Of a stretch of 64,000 nucleotides of DNA, positions 42,698 through 52,888 are shown in pieces. This DNA is from an uncultured Tropicimonas sp. (GTDB lineage Bacteria; Pseudomonadota; Alphaproteobacteria; Rhodobacterales; Rhodobacteraceae). Every line of letters starts with the position of its first letter. The stretch's first letter is position 1. The stretch is taken from the NCBI GenBank assembly GCA_947497945.1, contig CANMIP010000018.1:1-64000 (forward strand), in the 5' to 3' direction. The notes under the pieces were generated by a model. That model was not told the DNA's origin. It did not search any database and was given only the letters and a program-made list of their open reading frames with translations. The translations under genes were made by a program, and so were the position numbers.

Positions 42698-43968
42698 AAC
42701 GCGGAACCCGAAAGATCGAAACTCAACTCGCCGTCATCGGAACCGGGATCGCCGGGTTCGCGGCGAGCATCTTTGCCCGCCAACGCGGTCTCGACGTGGC
42801 CCAGTTCGGCCATAGCGGCGCGATGGCCTATACGACCGGGTATCTGGACCTTCTGGGCGTGCATGACCGGCGCGTCCGGCAGGATCCCTGGGCGGCGCTG
42901 GACGAGCTGCGGCAGGACGAGCCGCTGCACCCGATGAGCGGGTTGTCCAATACTTCGATCCGCGCGGCGTTCGATGGCTTCACTGATGCGCTCGGCGAAA
43001 TGGGGATCGGCTACACGAAGGCAGGCGATCGCAACCTGTCCGGGTTGCTGCCCAACGGTCTCGCCAAGCCGACATTCTCTGTTCCCGACACGATGCTTCC
43101 GGGCATCACCGCGCTGGAAAGCGGCGCCAGGACGCTCGTGGTGGATTTCGAAGGGTTGCAGGGCTTCAGCGCAAAGGCCTTCGAGGTCAATTTCCGCGAC
43201 CGCTGGCCTGCCCTGCGGTCGGCACGGTTGACCTTCCCGGGCATGGAGAACCGCCAGGTCTTCCCCGAGGTGCTCGCACGGTCGCTGGAGACAAGCGTAA
43301 CGCAGCAGGCGCTGGCAGAGTTGATCCGGCCGCTGCTGAACGGCGTCGAGTATGTCGGCCTGCCTGCCATCCTCGGCATGCACATGCCCGACGAGGTCAG
43401 GGCACGGATGGAAGAGATCATTGGGGTCAGGCTGTTCGAGATACCAACGATCCCGCCGGCCGTTCCGGGCATCCGCCTGCGCGAGACTTTCGAGCGGTCC
43501 TTCCCGGAAATGGGCGTGAAGCTCGAGCCGCAGCTCAAGGTCGCGGAGGTCGATTTCCGGTCGTCCGGAGCCACCTTGCATTTGCACGGGCCGATGGAAG
43601 ACCTGGAGGTGGAAGCCTCCGCTGTCCTGCTCGCCACCGGCCGGTTCCTCTCCGGCGGGCTCAAGTCCGACCAGGAGAGTCTCTCCGAAACCCTGCTCGA
43701 CCTTCCGATAAGCCAACCGCAGGACCGGGACGAATGGTTCCGGCAGGAATATCTCGACCCGCGCGGCCATCCGATCAACCGGCTCGGGGTCGAGGTGGAT
43801 GGGCGTTTCCAACCCGTCGCCGCGGACGGAGCACCAATCCACGAACGGCTCTTCGCCGCCGGTGCCATTCTCGCGCATCAGGACTGGGTGCGCCAACGCT
43901 GTGGCGCCGGGCTGGCGATTGCCACCGCCCATGCCGCAACCGAGGCCGCCGCAGCCGCGCTCGGCTGA
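42694..43968 (+). CDS. glpB: anaerobic glycerol-3-phosphate dehydrogenase subunit B
   Basis: 424 aa from the ATG at 42694, overlapping the glpA stop as ATGA. It has a flavin-type dinucleotide-binding N-terminus (QLAVIGTGIAGFAASIFARQ) and the GlpB-characteristic C-terminus RLFAAGAILAHQDWVRQRCG, followed by GAGLAIATAHAA. The subunit binds FMN and anchors electron transfer from GlpA toward GlpC. It is convergent with the M56 gene; the two stops are 12 bp apart. Confidence 0.85.
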   Translation: MKRGTRKIETQLAVIGTGIAGFAASIFARQRGLDVAQFGHSGAMAYTTGYLDLLGVHDRRVRQDPWAALDELRQDEPLHPMSGLSNTSIRAAFDGFTDALGEMGIGYTKAGDRNLSGLLPNGLAKPTFSVPDTMLPGITALESGARTLVVDFEGLQGFSAKAFEVNFRDRWPALRSARLTFPGMENRQVFPEVLARSLETSVTQQALAELIRPLLNGVEYVGLPAILGMHMPDEVRARMEEIIGVRLFEIPTIPPAVPGIRLRETFERSFPEMGVKLEPQLKVAEVDFRSSGATLHLHGPMEDLEVEASAVLLATGRFLSGGLKSDQESLSETLLDLPISQPQDRDEWFRQEYLDPRGHPINRLGVEVDGRFQPVAADGAPIHERLFAAGAILAHQDWVRQRCGAGLAIATAHAATEAAAAALG

Positions 43969-43980
43969 CAGGGATAACGT

Positions 43981-45126
43981 CTATTGCGTCGATGGGACCG
44001 GGTCGATCGTCGCAAACATGCCCGAAATGCTTGGCTGGGACGCGTTTCGCTCGTCCAGCCGCTCGAGATTTACGATCGTGCTGAGCATGATGCGGTCATG
44101 GCTCCAGCCGGTCGGGCTCTGCATCACCACGGCGCCGAGGGCGAGCAGGACGCAGAAGAGCAGCCCTATCGCCTTCCACGCCTGCTGGCTTTCCAGGCTC
44201 GGCGTACATCCGGTCAGGGCAACGATCCTGCGCCCCAGCTGGCTGTTCATCGCCGTGCCATGCGTGGAGTCGACAAAGCCCACCGCCGGTCCGACGGGCA
44301 CAAAGACGCTTCCCTCGGGGCGTGCGCGGCCGCACGCGCGGATCAGGCTGCGGCAATAGCCGCCAAGTTCGATCGGGCGACGCAGGGCGACAGCCTGATC
44401 GCAGGCCATCTCGCGCAGCTCGCGCAATTGCCGGCTGCAAAGGTGAAAGGCCGGGTTCCAGAAGAAGAAGGGCCGCAACGCCTCGACGGCGAACTCGTGC
44501 AGCAAGTCGTATTGCCGGAGATGCTGGAATTCATGCGCCAGGGTGAAATGCAGATCGCGCCCATGTCCAAGTGCGCTGACCGGCAGGACAACGTAGCGGC
44601 GGCGCAGCCCGCAAGTCGAGAACGGCACCGCGACCTCGTCCGAGATCAGCAGCTCCAGCCGGCCGAAACGCCGCCAGGGATGCGCATGGCGCAACACGCG
44701 GCGCAGGTGCAGGGCCGCGAAACACAGGCGGGCCGCCGAGAGTGTGAAGCCCAGCAGGAGCAAGGCCAGCACGGCGTTCGCCCAGCCGTCCCGTTGCAGC
44801 AGGAAGGCATCGGTCAGGTCCGCGCGCAGGCCGAGAAGGGTCTCGAACCGCGTCGCGCTCATTTCGAGATTGCCGTTCAGGTATTGGGCGACGAGCAGGT
44901 CCGCCAGGTTGAGCTGTGGGCCGACAGGGGGAAAGACGAGCCGGGCCAGGAAGGGTGCCACGATGACCGCAATGAAGATCCATTCCATCGCGCGGGCTTG
45001 TCCCATCATGGCCTGGCCCAGCCGACCACGCGCAAGGGCGTGGCGCATCGGGATCCAGGCCGCGACCAGGACGACGAGCAGAATGTTCGCGTCCACCCAC
45101 GCGTTCAGAATGCTTTCAGCCACCAT
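43981..45126 (-). CDS. M56-family (BlaR1/MecR1-like) membrane metallopeptidase
   Basis: 381 aa. Transmembrane segments at about 10-30, 45-65 and 110-130 precede the cytosolic zinc-peptidase motif TLAHEFQHLRQYDLLHEF, where HEFQH fits HExxH. A further transmembrane helix, LLFCVLLALGAVVMQSP, follows at about 325-345. There is no C-terminal penicillin-binding sensor domain, so this is not a beta-lactam receptor of the standard type. It overlaps the upstream BlaI-type repressor gene by 11 bp, the usual gene pairing, and probably controls that repressor by cleavage. Confidence 0.83.
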   Translation of the reverse strand: MVAESILNAWVDANILLVVLVAAWIPMRHALARGRLGQAMMGQARAMEWIFIAVIVAPFLARLVFPPVGPQLNLADLLVAQYLNGNLEMSATRFETLLGLRADLTDAFLLQRDGWANAVLALLLLGFTLSAARLCFAALHLRRVLRHAHPWRRFGRLELLISDEVAVPFSTCGLRRRYVVLPVSALGHGRDLHFTLAHEFQHLRQYDLLHEFAVEALRPFFFWNPAFHLCSRQLRELREMACDQAVALRRPIELGGYCRSLIRACGRARPEGSVFVPVGPAVGFVDSTHGTAMNSQLGRRIVALTGCTPSLESQQAWKAIGLLFCVLLALGAVVMQSPTGWSHDRIMLSTIVNLERLDERNASQPSISGMFATIDPVPSTQ

Positions 45127-45508
45127 CCTCTAACCTCTTGTTCACCAGGTTCCGGATTTCCTCCAGGGCTTCTTCCGACAGCGTATCATCATCCACCAAC
45201 CTGGCAACAAGCGCGGAAGGGGTATCGTCGAAAAGCTTGTTGGACAGGTGCTTGAGGGTCTGTTTCTGGTAGGCGACCTTGGGAACCGCCGGGCGGTAGA
45301 CGAGCGAGCGGTCCACTTTCGTGGAGGTCAGGAACCCCTTCTGGTCAAGAATCTTCAGGATCGTGGCGACAGAGGTATAGGCCCGCTCGGTCTCGCGGTT
45401 GAGGGCCGCATGAATGTCGCGAACCGTGCCGCCGCCGATATCCCAGACGACGTTCATGAATTCCAGTTCGACCTCTGTCAGCGTATCGCTGGCTTGACGT
45501 TTTCGCAT
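45116..45508 (-). CDS. BlaI/MecI/CopY-family repressor
   Basis: 130 aa, the usual length. The winged helix is TEVELEFMNVVWDIGGGTV followed by VRDIHAALNRETERAYTSVA and TILKILDQKGFLTS. The C-terminal part is the dimerisation region cleaved in BlaI-type induction. It overlaps the M56 peptidase gene, forming a two-gene regulatory pair. Targets are unknown; the pair sits between the two arms of the glycerol locus. Confidence 0.9.
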   Translation of the reverse strand: MRKRQASDTLTEVELEFMNVVWDIGGGTVRDIHAALNRETERAYTSVATILKILDQKGFLTSTKVDRSLVYRPAVPKVAYQKQTLKHLSNKLFDDTPSALVARLVDDDTLSEEALEEIRNLVNKRLEDGG

Positions 45509-45572
45509 GTCGGCTCCAAGTGCTGGCGGCCCGGGGAGGATGGGCCGCCTCTATCCTATTTCCGATATATGC

Positions 45573-45848
45573 CTAAACCTTCCAGAAACAGAAGACGGCC
45601 CAGGCAAATGCGACGGCGAGGGGCCACCAGAGTGGCATTCCGAACAGTCCCAGGCCGGCCAGAAGGATGTAGATCGAGCCGAGGATCGTCATGAAGAGCC
45701 GATCCCCGCGCGTTGTGACCAACCCGAAAGCGCCCTTGCGCTCCTGTCCGCCGGGGTAGCGGAGCTCGAGCAGGGTCAGAACGCCCATAGCCGAGAAGAT
45801 CCCGATGAAGAACAATGCCGTCGGCCAGGTCCATGCCATCCAGCTCAT
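45573..45848 (-). CDS. DUF2160 small membrane protein of the glycerol transporter operon
   Basis: 91 aa with three hydrophobic segments: WPTALFFIGIFSAMGVLTLL, FMTILGSIYILLAGLGLFGM and WPLAVAFAWAVFCFW. The DUF2160 family occurs almost only at the end of glpSTPQV-type glycerol ABC operons, as here, two bases after the glpQ stop. Its role in the transporter is unknown. Confidence 0.85.
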   Translation of the reverse strand: MSWMAWTWPTALFFIGIFSAMGVLTLLELRYPGGQERKGAFGLVTTRGDRLFMTILGSIYILLAGLGLFGMPLWWPLAVAFAWAVFCFWKV

Positions 45849-45850
45849 GA

Positions 45851-46648
<798 letters not shown>

Positions 46649-46659
46649 CTTGCCCTCCC

Positions 46660-47519
46660 TCAGTTCAGGTCGTCCTTGGTCATCAGCGTGTAGAAGAGCC
46701 AGCTGACACCAAGAGTGATTGCGAAATAGATCAGGGACATGGCGGCTGCCGGGCCCAGGTCGAACTGCCCGAGCGCCATCTTCACGAGGTCGATGGACAG
46801 GAGCGTGGTGGAGTTGCCGGGGCCACCGCCGGTGAGCACGAAGGGCTCGGTGTAGATGTTGAAGCTGTCCATGAAGCGCAGAAGGATCGCGATGGTCAGG
46901 ACGTTCTTCATCTTCGGCAGCTGGATGAAGCGGAACACGGCCCAGTTGGAGGCGCCGTCGATCTTGGCCGCCTGGTAATAGGCGTCGGGGATCGAGACGA
47001 GCCCGGCATAAGCCAGCAGCACGACCAGCGAGGTCCAGTGCCAGACATCCATCGTGATGATGGTGATCCAGGCCGCGAGCGGGTCCTGCGTCATGTCGTA
47101 GTTGATGCCGAGCGTGTGGTTCAGGAAATATCCCAGCAGGCCGATATCGGGCAGGGTGAAGATGTTCCACATCGCGCCGACCACGTTCCACGGGATCAGC
47201 ATCGGCAGCGCCATCAGCACGAGGCAGACCGGCACCCAGAAGCCCTGTCGCGGCATGGAAAGTGCGATGATGATGCCGAGCGGCACTTCGATCACGAGTA
47301 TCAGGCCGGTAAACAGGAACTGCCGGCCGAGCGCCGCGTGGAAGCGGTCCGAGGTCAGGATCTGCTCGTACCAGCCCAGCCCTTCCCAGAAGAACAGGTT
47401 GTCGCCGAAGGTTTCCTGCACGGAGTAGTTGACCACCGTCATCATCGGGATCAGCGCGTTGAACGCCACCAGGAACAACACCGGCAGCACGAGGAACCAC
47501 GCGCGTTGGTTTACGGTTT

Positions 47520-47523
<4 letters not shown>
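46660..47523 (-). CDS. glpP: glycerol ABC transporter permease GlpP
   Basis: 287 aa. MalF-type permease with six transmembrane helices, beginning WFLVLPVLFLVAFNALIPMM. The EAA loop is VSIPDAYYQAAKIDGASNWA, with the conserved A-x3-DGA. The start overlaps the glpT stop as ATGA. It ends 11 bp before glpQ. Confidence 0.88.
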
Positions 47524-48605
<1,082 letters not shown>

Positions 48606-48612
48606 GTCGTCC

Positions 48613-49677
48613 TCACGCCACCCGATTGCCATCAGCGCCGAAATAGTGGCAATGCGCTGGTTCCATGAAAAATTCCTGCTCCTGACCGACTTCGAAGGGG
48701 AAGACCCCGGCCGAGAGCGAAACCCAGTTCCGGTCGCCAAAGTGGAAATGGGCGCTGCTTTCGGAGCCGCTGAGCTCCGTGACCAGAACGGTGCCGGTCA
48801 GCCGGACATTGGCGGTCGAGGTGCGGCGCGGCAGGACGCGGTTCGGGCGGATCGCCACGGTATAGGGGCCGTCCGGCAGCGCGGCGGCCTCGCCTTCCAG
48901 CGGCCAGCGTGCGTGGCCGTTCAGGACGGCCTCGTTGCCCTGTTTGGTGATCTCACCGATATTGATCGGTGGATCGGAGAACACGTCGGCCGAAATGACG
49001 TTTGCGGGCTTGCGATAGATTTCGGCCGTCGGGCCGAACTGCGTGACATGGCCGTCATGCATCAGCGCGGTCATCCCGCCCAGCAGCAGCGCTTCCTCCG
49101 GCTCAGACGTTGCGTAGACCACAACCGCGCCGCGCCCCGCAAAGAGCTCGGGCAACTGGTCGCGAAGCTCCTCGCGCAGCTTGTAGTCCAGGTTGGCCAG
49201 CGGTTCGTCGAGAAACACCGCGCGGCTTTCCTTGGCGATGGCGCGGGCCAGCGCGGTGCGCTGCTGCTGGCCGCCGGAGAGCTCATGCGGGCGACGGTGC
49301 AGCATCGGGCGCAGCTGGAGAATGTCGGCGGCTTCCTCGACGCGGCCCTGGATCTCGGACTTTGCCATGCCGGCCACCTTGAGCGGCGAGGCGATATTGT
49401 CGAAAACCGTCATGTGCGGGTAGTTGATGAAGAATTGGTGCACGAGGCTGATATTGCGCTTCTGCGTATTCAGCTTCGAGACATCCTCGCCATCCATCAG
49501 GATCTGGCCGGAGGCCAACGGGTCCAGCCCGGCCATCAGCTTGATCAGGGAGGTCTTTCCCGAGCCGGTCTCACCGAGCAGCACGTTGAAATGCCCTGTT
49601 TCCAGCGTCAGGCTCGTCTCCTTGATATGGAGATTGGCACCGACGCGCTTGGTCACGTTTCTGAGGTCTAGTGTCAT
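48613..49677 (-). CDS. glpS: glycerol ABC transporter ATP-binding protein GlpS
   Basis: 354 aa from the ATG at 49677. Walker A LLGETGSGKTSL, canonical signature ELSGGQQQRTALARAI, Walker B AVFLDEPLANLDYK. The H-loop His is replaced in YATSEPEEAL, where Ser occupies the usual His position. Together with GlpT, whose signature is degenerate but whose switch His is present, this makes an asymmetric ATPase pair. The C-terminal TOBE region matches the fragment at 8150-8396. Confidence 0.9.
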   Translation of the reverse strand: MTLDLRNVTKRVGANLHIKETSLTLETGHFNVLLGETGSGKTSLIKLMAGLDPLASGQILMDGEDVSKLNTQKRNISLVHQFFINYPHMTVFDNIASPLKVAGMAKSEIQGRVEEAADILQLRPMLHRRPHELSGGQQQRTALARAIAKESRAVFLDEPLANLDYKLREELRDQLPELFAGRGAVVVYATSEPEEALLLGGMTALMHDGHVTQFGPTAEIYRKPANVISADVFSDPPINIGEITKQGNEAVLNGHARWPLEGEAAALPDGPYTVAIRPNRVLPRRTSTANVRLTGTVLVTELSGSESSAHFHFGDRNWVSLSAGVFPFEVGQEQEFFMEPAHCHYFGADGNRVA

Positions 49678-49746
49678 TTTTTCCGTGCCCGTCCTGCGTC
49701 GGGGCTGAGCCCGCACGGCGCAGGATGTTGAGGGGAAGGGGGGGCG

Positions 49747-49771
49747 ACCGCCCGCCGCTTGAGCGGGCGGT
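49747..49771 (-). promoter_or_regulatory. intercistronic hairpin between glpV and glpS
   Basis: Perfect 9-bp GC-rich stem ACCGCCCGC / GCGGGCGGT with a 7-nt loop in the 142-bp gap. Such structures typically stabilise the upstream message, here glpV, giving excess binding protein over the ATPases. No T-run follows, so it is not a full terminator. Confidence 0.55.
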
Positions 49772-49819
49772 CTGGGGAGACCCGGGCCGGTCCATGCGGC
49801 GGCCCGGGAAGAGGTCAGG

Positions 49820-51556
49820 TCACTGGGCGGCCCAGCGGGCAACCAGTTCGTCGTAGTTCACGGTCTCGCCTTGTGGCTTCTCGTTGTCGAGCTTGGCTTT
49901 CGGGCCGTCGGGCTTGCCGAGCCACTCGGAGGGATCCATCTCCTCGTTGAGGCGCGGGCCACAGCCGCCATAGACATTGGCCTGCTCGTCGGCGGCCTGC
50001 ATCCGGGCCATCACCTGGTCCATCTCGCCAGCGAGACGATCCATGGCTTCCTGCGGGGTGAAGGCGCCCGAGTTCACGTCACCGATCTGCTGCCACCAGA
50101 GCTGCGCCAGCTTGGGATAGTCAGGCACGTTGATGCCGGTCGGCGACCATGCCACGCGGTCCGGCGAGCGGTAGAACTCGACCAGGCCACCCAGCTTCGG
50201 TGCACGCTCGGTAAAGGACTCGTGGCGCACCGTGCTGTCGCGGATGAAGGTCAGACCTACATGCGACTTCTTGGTGTCGACGGTCTTGGAGACGACGAAC
50301 TGGGCATAGAGCCAGGCCGCCTTGGCGCGGTCTTCGGGGGTGGAGTTCAGGATGGTCCAGGACCCCACGTCCTGGTAGCCGACCTTCTGGCCTTCTTCCC
50401 AATAGGGGCCGTGCGGGCTGGGGGCCATCCGCCAGAGCGGCGTGCCCTCGTCATCCACGGTGTTGTTGCCCGCGGATTTCGGGGCCACCATGTCGGCGGT
50501 GAAGGCCGTGTACCAGAAGATCTGCTGGGCAACGTTGCCCTGGCTGAGTGCGGGCAGCGACTGGTAGAAGTCGTAGGAGGCCGCACCCGGCGGGGCGTAG
50601 GCGCGCAGCCACTCGTCCCATTTGCGGATCGCATAGACCGCGGCCGGACCGTTGGTGCCGCCACCGCGAGACACGGAGGCGCCTGCGGGGTTGCACGAGC
50701 CAGCTTCCATGCGGATGCCCCACTCGTCGATCGGCACGCCGTTCGGCTCGCCCTTGGAGCCCGCACCGGCCATCGAAAGCCAGGCATCTGTCATCCGCCA
50801 GCCGAGATCCGGCGCGCGCTTGCCGTAATCCATGTGGCCGTAGATATCGACACCATCGATGTTCTTCACATCCTCCGAGAAGAACTGGGCGATGTCCTCA
50901 TAGGCCGACCAGTTGACCGGAACGCCGAGATCATAGCCATACTTCTCCTTGAAGGCGGCTTGCAGGTCTTCGCGATCAAACCAGTCCTTGCGGAACCAGT
51001 AGAGGTTGGCGAATTGCTGATCCGGCATCTGGTAGAGATCGCCATCCGGGCCGGTGGTGAACTGGATGCCCATGAAGTCATCGAGATCGAGGCCGGGATT
51101 GGTCACATCCGCGCCGGCACCTGCCATGAAGTCGGTCAGGTTATAGGCGAGCTGAAGCCGCGAATGGGTGCCGATCAGGTCGGAATCGTTGACATAGGCG
51201 TCGTAGAGATTCCGCTTGGTCTGCATCTGGGTCTGAACCGCCTGGACAACCTCTCCCTCGCCCAGGATCTGGTGGTTCACCTTGATGCCGGTGATTTCCT
51301 CGAAGGCCTTGGTCAGCACTTCGGATTCATACGAATGGGTCGGAATGCCTTCCGACAACACGTTGATTTCCATTCCGCTGAAGGGCTGCGCGGCGGCGAT
51401 GAACCATTTCATCTCCGCGAGCTGCTCTTCCTTGTTGAGCACGGATGGCTGGAATTCTTCGTCGATCCATTTCTGGGCCGCGGCTTCGTCGGCATAGGCC
51501 GATTGCACGGCCATAATGGCCGGGAGCGCTACCGCTCCCAACAGGTATTTGCGCAT
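49820..51556 (-). CDS. glpV: glycerol ABC transporter substrate-binding protein GlpV
   Basis: 578 aa from the ATG at 51556 (GGAGGAG upstream). Signal peptide MRKYLLGAVALPAIMAVQSA, cleaved after AYA. A large periplasmic binding protein of the size typical for the glycerol-specific GlpV group, with characteristic stretches such as GMEINVLSEGIPTHSYESE and RGGGTNGPAAVYAIRKWDEW. It captures glycerol in the periplasm for GlpPQST. First gene of the operon, divergent from the DeoR-type regulator. Confidence 0.9.
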   Translation of the reverse strand: MRKYLLGAVALPAIMAVQSAYADEAAAQKWIDEEFQPSVLNKEEQLAEMKWFIAAAQPFSGMEINVLSEGIPTHSYESEVLTKAFEEITGIKVNHQILGEGEVVQAVQTQMQTKRNLYDAYVNDSDLIGTHSRLQLAYNLTDFMAGAGADVTNPGLDLDDFMGIQFTTGPDGDLYQMPDQQFANLYWFRKDWFDREDLQAAFKEKYGYDLGVPVNWSAYEDIAQFFSEDVKNIDGVDIYGHMDYGKRAPDLGWRMTDAWLSMAGAGSKGEPNGVPIDEWGIRMEAGSCNPAGASVSRGGGTNGPAAVYAIRKWDEWLRAYAPPGAASYDFYQSLPALSQGNVAQQIFWYTAFTADMVAPKSAGNNTVDDEGTPLWRMAPSPHGPYWEEGQKVGYQDVGSWTILNSTPEDRAKAAWLYAQFVVSKTVDTKKSHVGLTFIRDSTVRHESFTERAPKLGGLVEFYRSPDRVAWSPTGINVPDYPKLAQLWWQQIGDVNSGAFTPQEAMDRLAGEMDQVMARMQAADEQANVYGGCGPRLNEEMDPSEWLGKPDGPKAKLDNEKPQGETVNYDELVARWAAQ

Positions 51557-51693
51557 CCTGGTCTCCTCCCTGATGAACGCTAGTCCGGTCGTTGCCGGTG
51601 CATAAATCATGCTCATACGAACATGTGATCTGTCAAACTATATTCTTAGTAATTGATCTTCATTCTCTTAAGGTATTGTAAAGCAGGAAATAA

Positions 51694-51730
51694 TTTCGAA
51701 ATTCGAATTGTTCGATTGACGGCATTCGAA
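51694..51730. promoter_or_regulatory. cluster of TTCGAA-like motifs, candidate GlpR operators
   Basis: TTCGAA/T motifs occur at 51695, 51702, 51711 and 51725, within the AT-rich 239-bp gap between glpV and the DeoR-type gene. Spaced 7 to 14 bp, they fit repeated half-sites for a DeoR-family repressor (GlpR sites in other bacteria contain TTCG cores). The assignment is by pattern and position only. Confidence 0.5.
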
Positions 51731-51795
51731 CTTCAAGCGAAAACATGGCGGTGGCGAAAACGATGGAAACGCGCCCCAAAGCGGTGTGAGGGCCA

Positions 51796-52566
51796 ATGTC
51801 CGGCAACGACAGGTTACAAGCGATTCTCGAGCTTCTCCGGGAGGAGGACATTGTCGAGACGGAAGATCTCGCCCGACGCTTCGAGGTGACCCCGCAAACG
51901 ATCCGGCGGGACCTGGCCGTCCTGGTCGAACGTGGCCTGGCCCAGAGGACGCATGGGGGCGCCCGGCGCAAGGCTTCCACCTCGACGATCGCCTACGAGG
52001 ATCGCCGGCTGAAGCACGCGCGCGAGAAGGAAGTGATCGGCCGTGTCGTTGCCGACATGATCCCCAACGGACGTTCGATCATGCTCAATATCGGCTCGAC
52101 AACCGAACAGGTCGCGCAGGCCCTGCGGGATCACGAAGACCTCGTGGTCATGACCAACAACATCAACGTCGTCCACATTCTGCGCATGTCCAGGATCGCG
52201 GCTCTCAAGATCGCCGGCGGCTCGGTCCGCCCGTCGGATGGTGCGATCATCGGTGGCGATGCCGTCGCCTTCATGGACAAGCACAAGGCGGATTTCGCGG
52301 TGATCGGTTGTTCCTCGCTGGATGCCGATGGGGCCATCCTGGATTTCGACGAACGCGAGGTGTCCGTTGCCCGGGCAATCCTGCGCAATGCTCGCAAGAG
52401 GATCCTCGTGGCGGATCGCTCGAAATTCGATGTCGATGCGTCGGTGAGGATCTGCAGCCTCGATGAGCTGGACGTCGTGGTGACAGATGGCCTGCCGCCG
52501 GAAAGCTTCCTCCAGGCCGCGTCGGCATGCGGGACGCGGGTGGTGTGCGCAAACGACCCTGAATAG
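51796..52566 (+). CDS. glpR: DeoR-family regulator of the glycerol operon
   Basis: 256 aa. N-terminal DeoR helix-turn-helix DIVETEDLARRFEVTPQTIR and RRDLAVLVERGLAQRTHGGA. The sugar-phosphate-binding DeoRC domain includes LNIGSTTEQVAQALRDH and ILVADRSKFD. Divergent from glpV and adjacent to TTCGAA motifs, as expected for a glycerol-3-phosphate-responsive repressor. Ends at 52566, next to an IS6 remnant. Confidence 0.88.
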   Translation: MSGNDRLQAILELLREEDIVETEDLARRFEVTPQTIRRDLAVLVERGLAQRTHGGARRKASTSTIAYEDRRLKHAREKEVIGRVVADMIPNGRSIMLNIGSTTEQVAQALRDHEDLVVMTNNINVVHILRMSRIAALKIAGGSVRPSDGAIIGGDAVAFMDKHKADFAVIGCSSLDADGAILDFDEREVSVARAILRNARKRILVADRSKFDVDASVRICSLDELDVVVTDGLPPESFLQAASACGTRVVCANDPE

Positions 52567-52620
52567 AACCCCCGGCCGCGCGACGCCGGGCGCGCATGAC
52601 GGCTCACGGCGACCGCGCGG

Positions 52621-52755
52621 CGAGTCGGTTTTCGCCGTTGGGAGCCGCAGGAAACGCGCTGGACGCTCGCGTGCCGCGCCGCGGTGGCGATGGCATCTCG
52701 ACGAGATGTTCACGAAGATTGGTCGCCAGCGGCAACCCCTCTGACGGGCCGTCGG
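52621..52755 (+). mobile_element. IS6-family transposase internal remnant
   Basis: In one frame it reads ESVFAVGSRRKRAGRSRAA then PRWRWHLDEMFTKIGRQRQP, matching the transposase region FAAEIRKKRAERLRSGPQWRWHLDEVFVKINGER with the first catalytic Asp. A stop follows and no IS ends remain. The remainder of the 322-bp gap (52567-52888) shows nothing else recognisable. Confidence 0.75.
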
Positions 52756-52888
52756 TCCGGAGGCCGGCGGACGCCAGAAAAGAAAAGTCGTGCCAAATCG
52801 GAAACCGATGATACTCTTGGATAACTTTTCGAGTTTGCCATTTTTTGGGCGCCAGCTGTTTTCCGCAATATGAGCGAGCCCAAATCTG

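Noticed and set aside
46649..47500. Upstream extension of the glpQ reading frame through glpP
   Set aside because: Arg/Pro-rich out-of-frame reading; glpP in the other frame has six transmembrane helices and an EAA loop.
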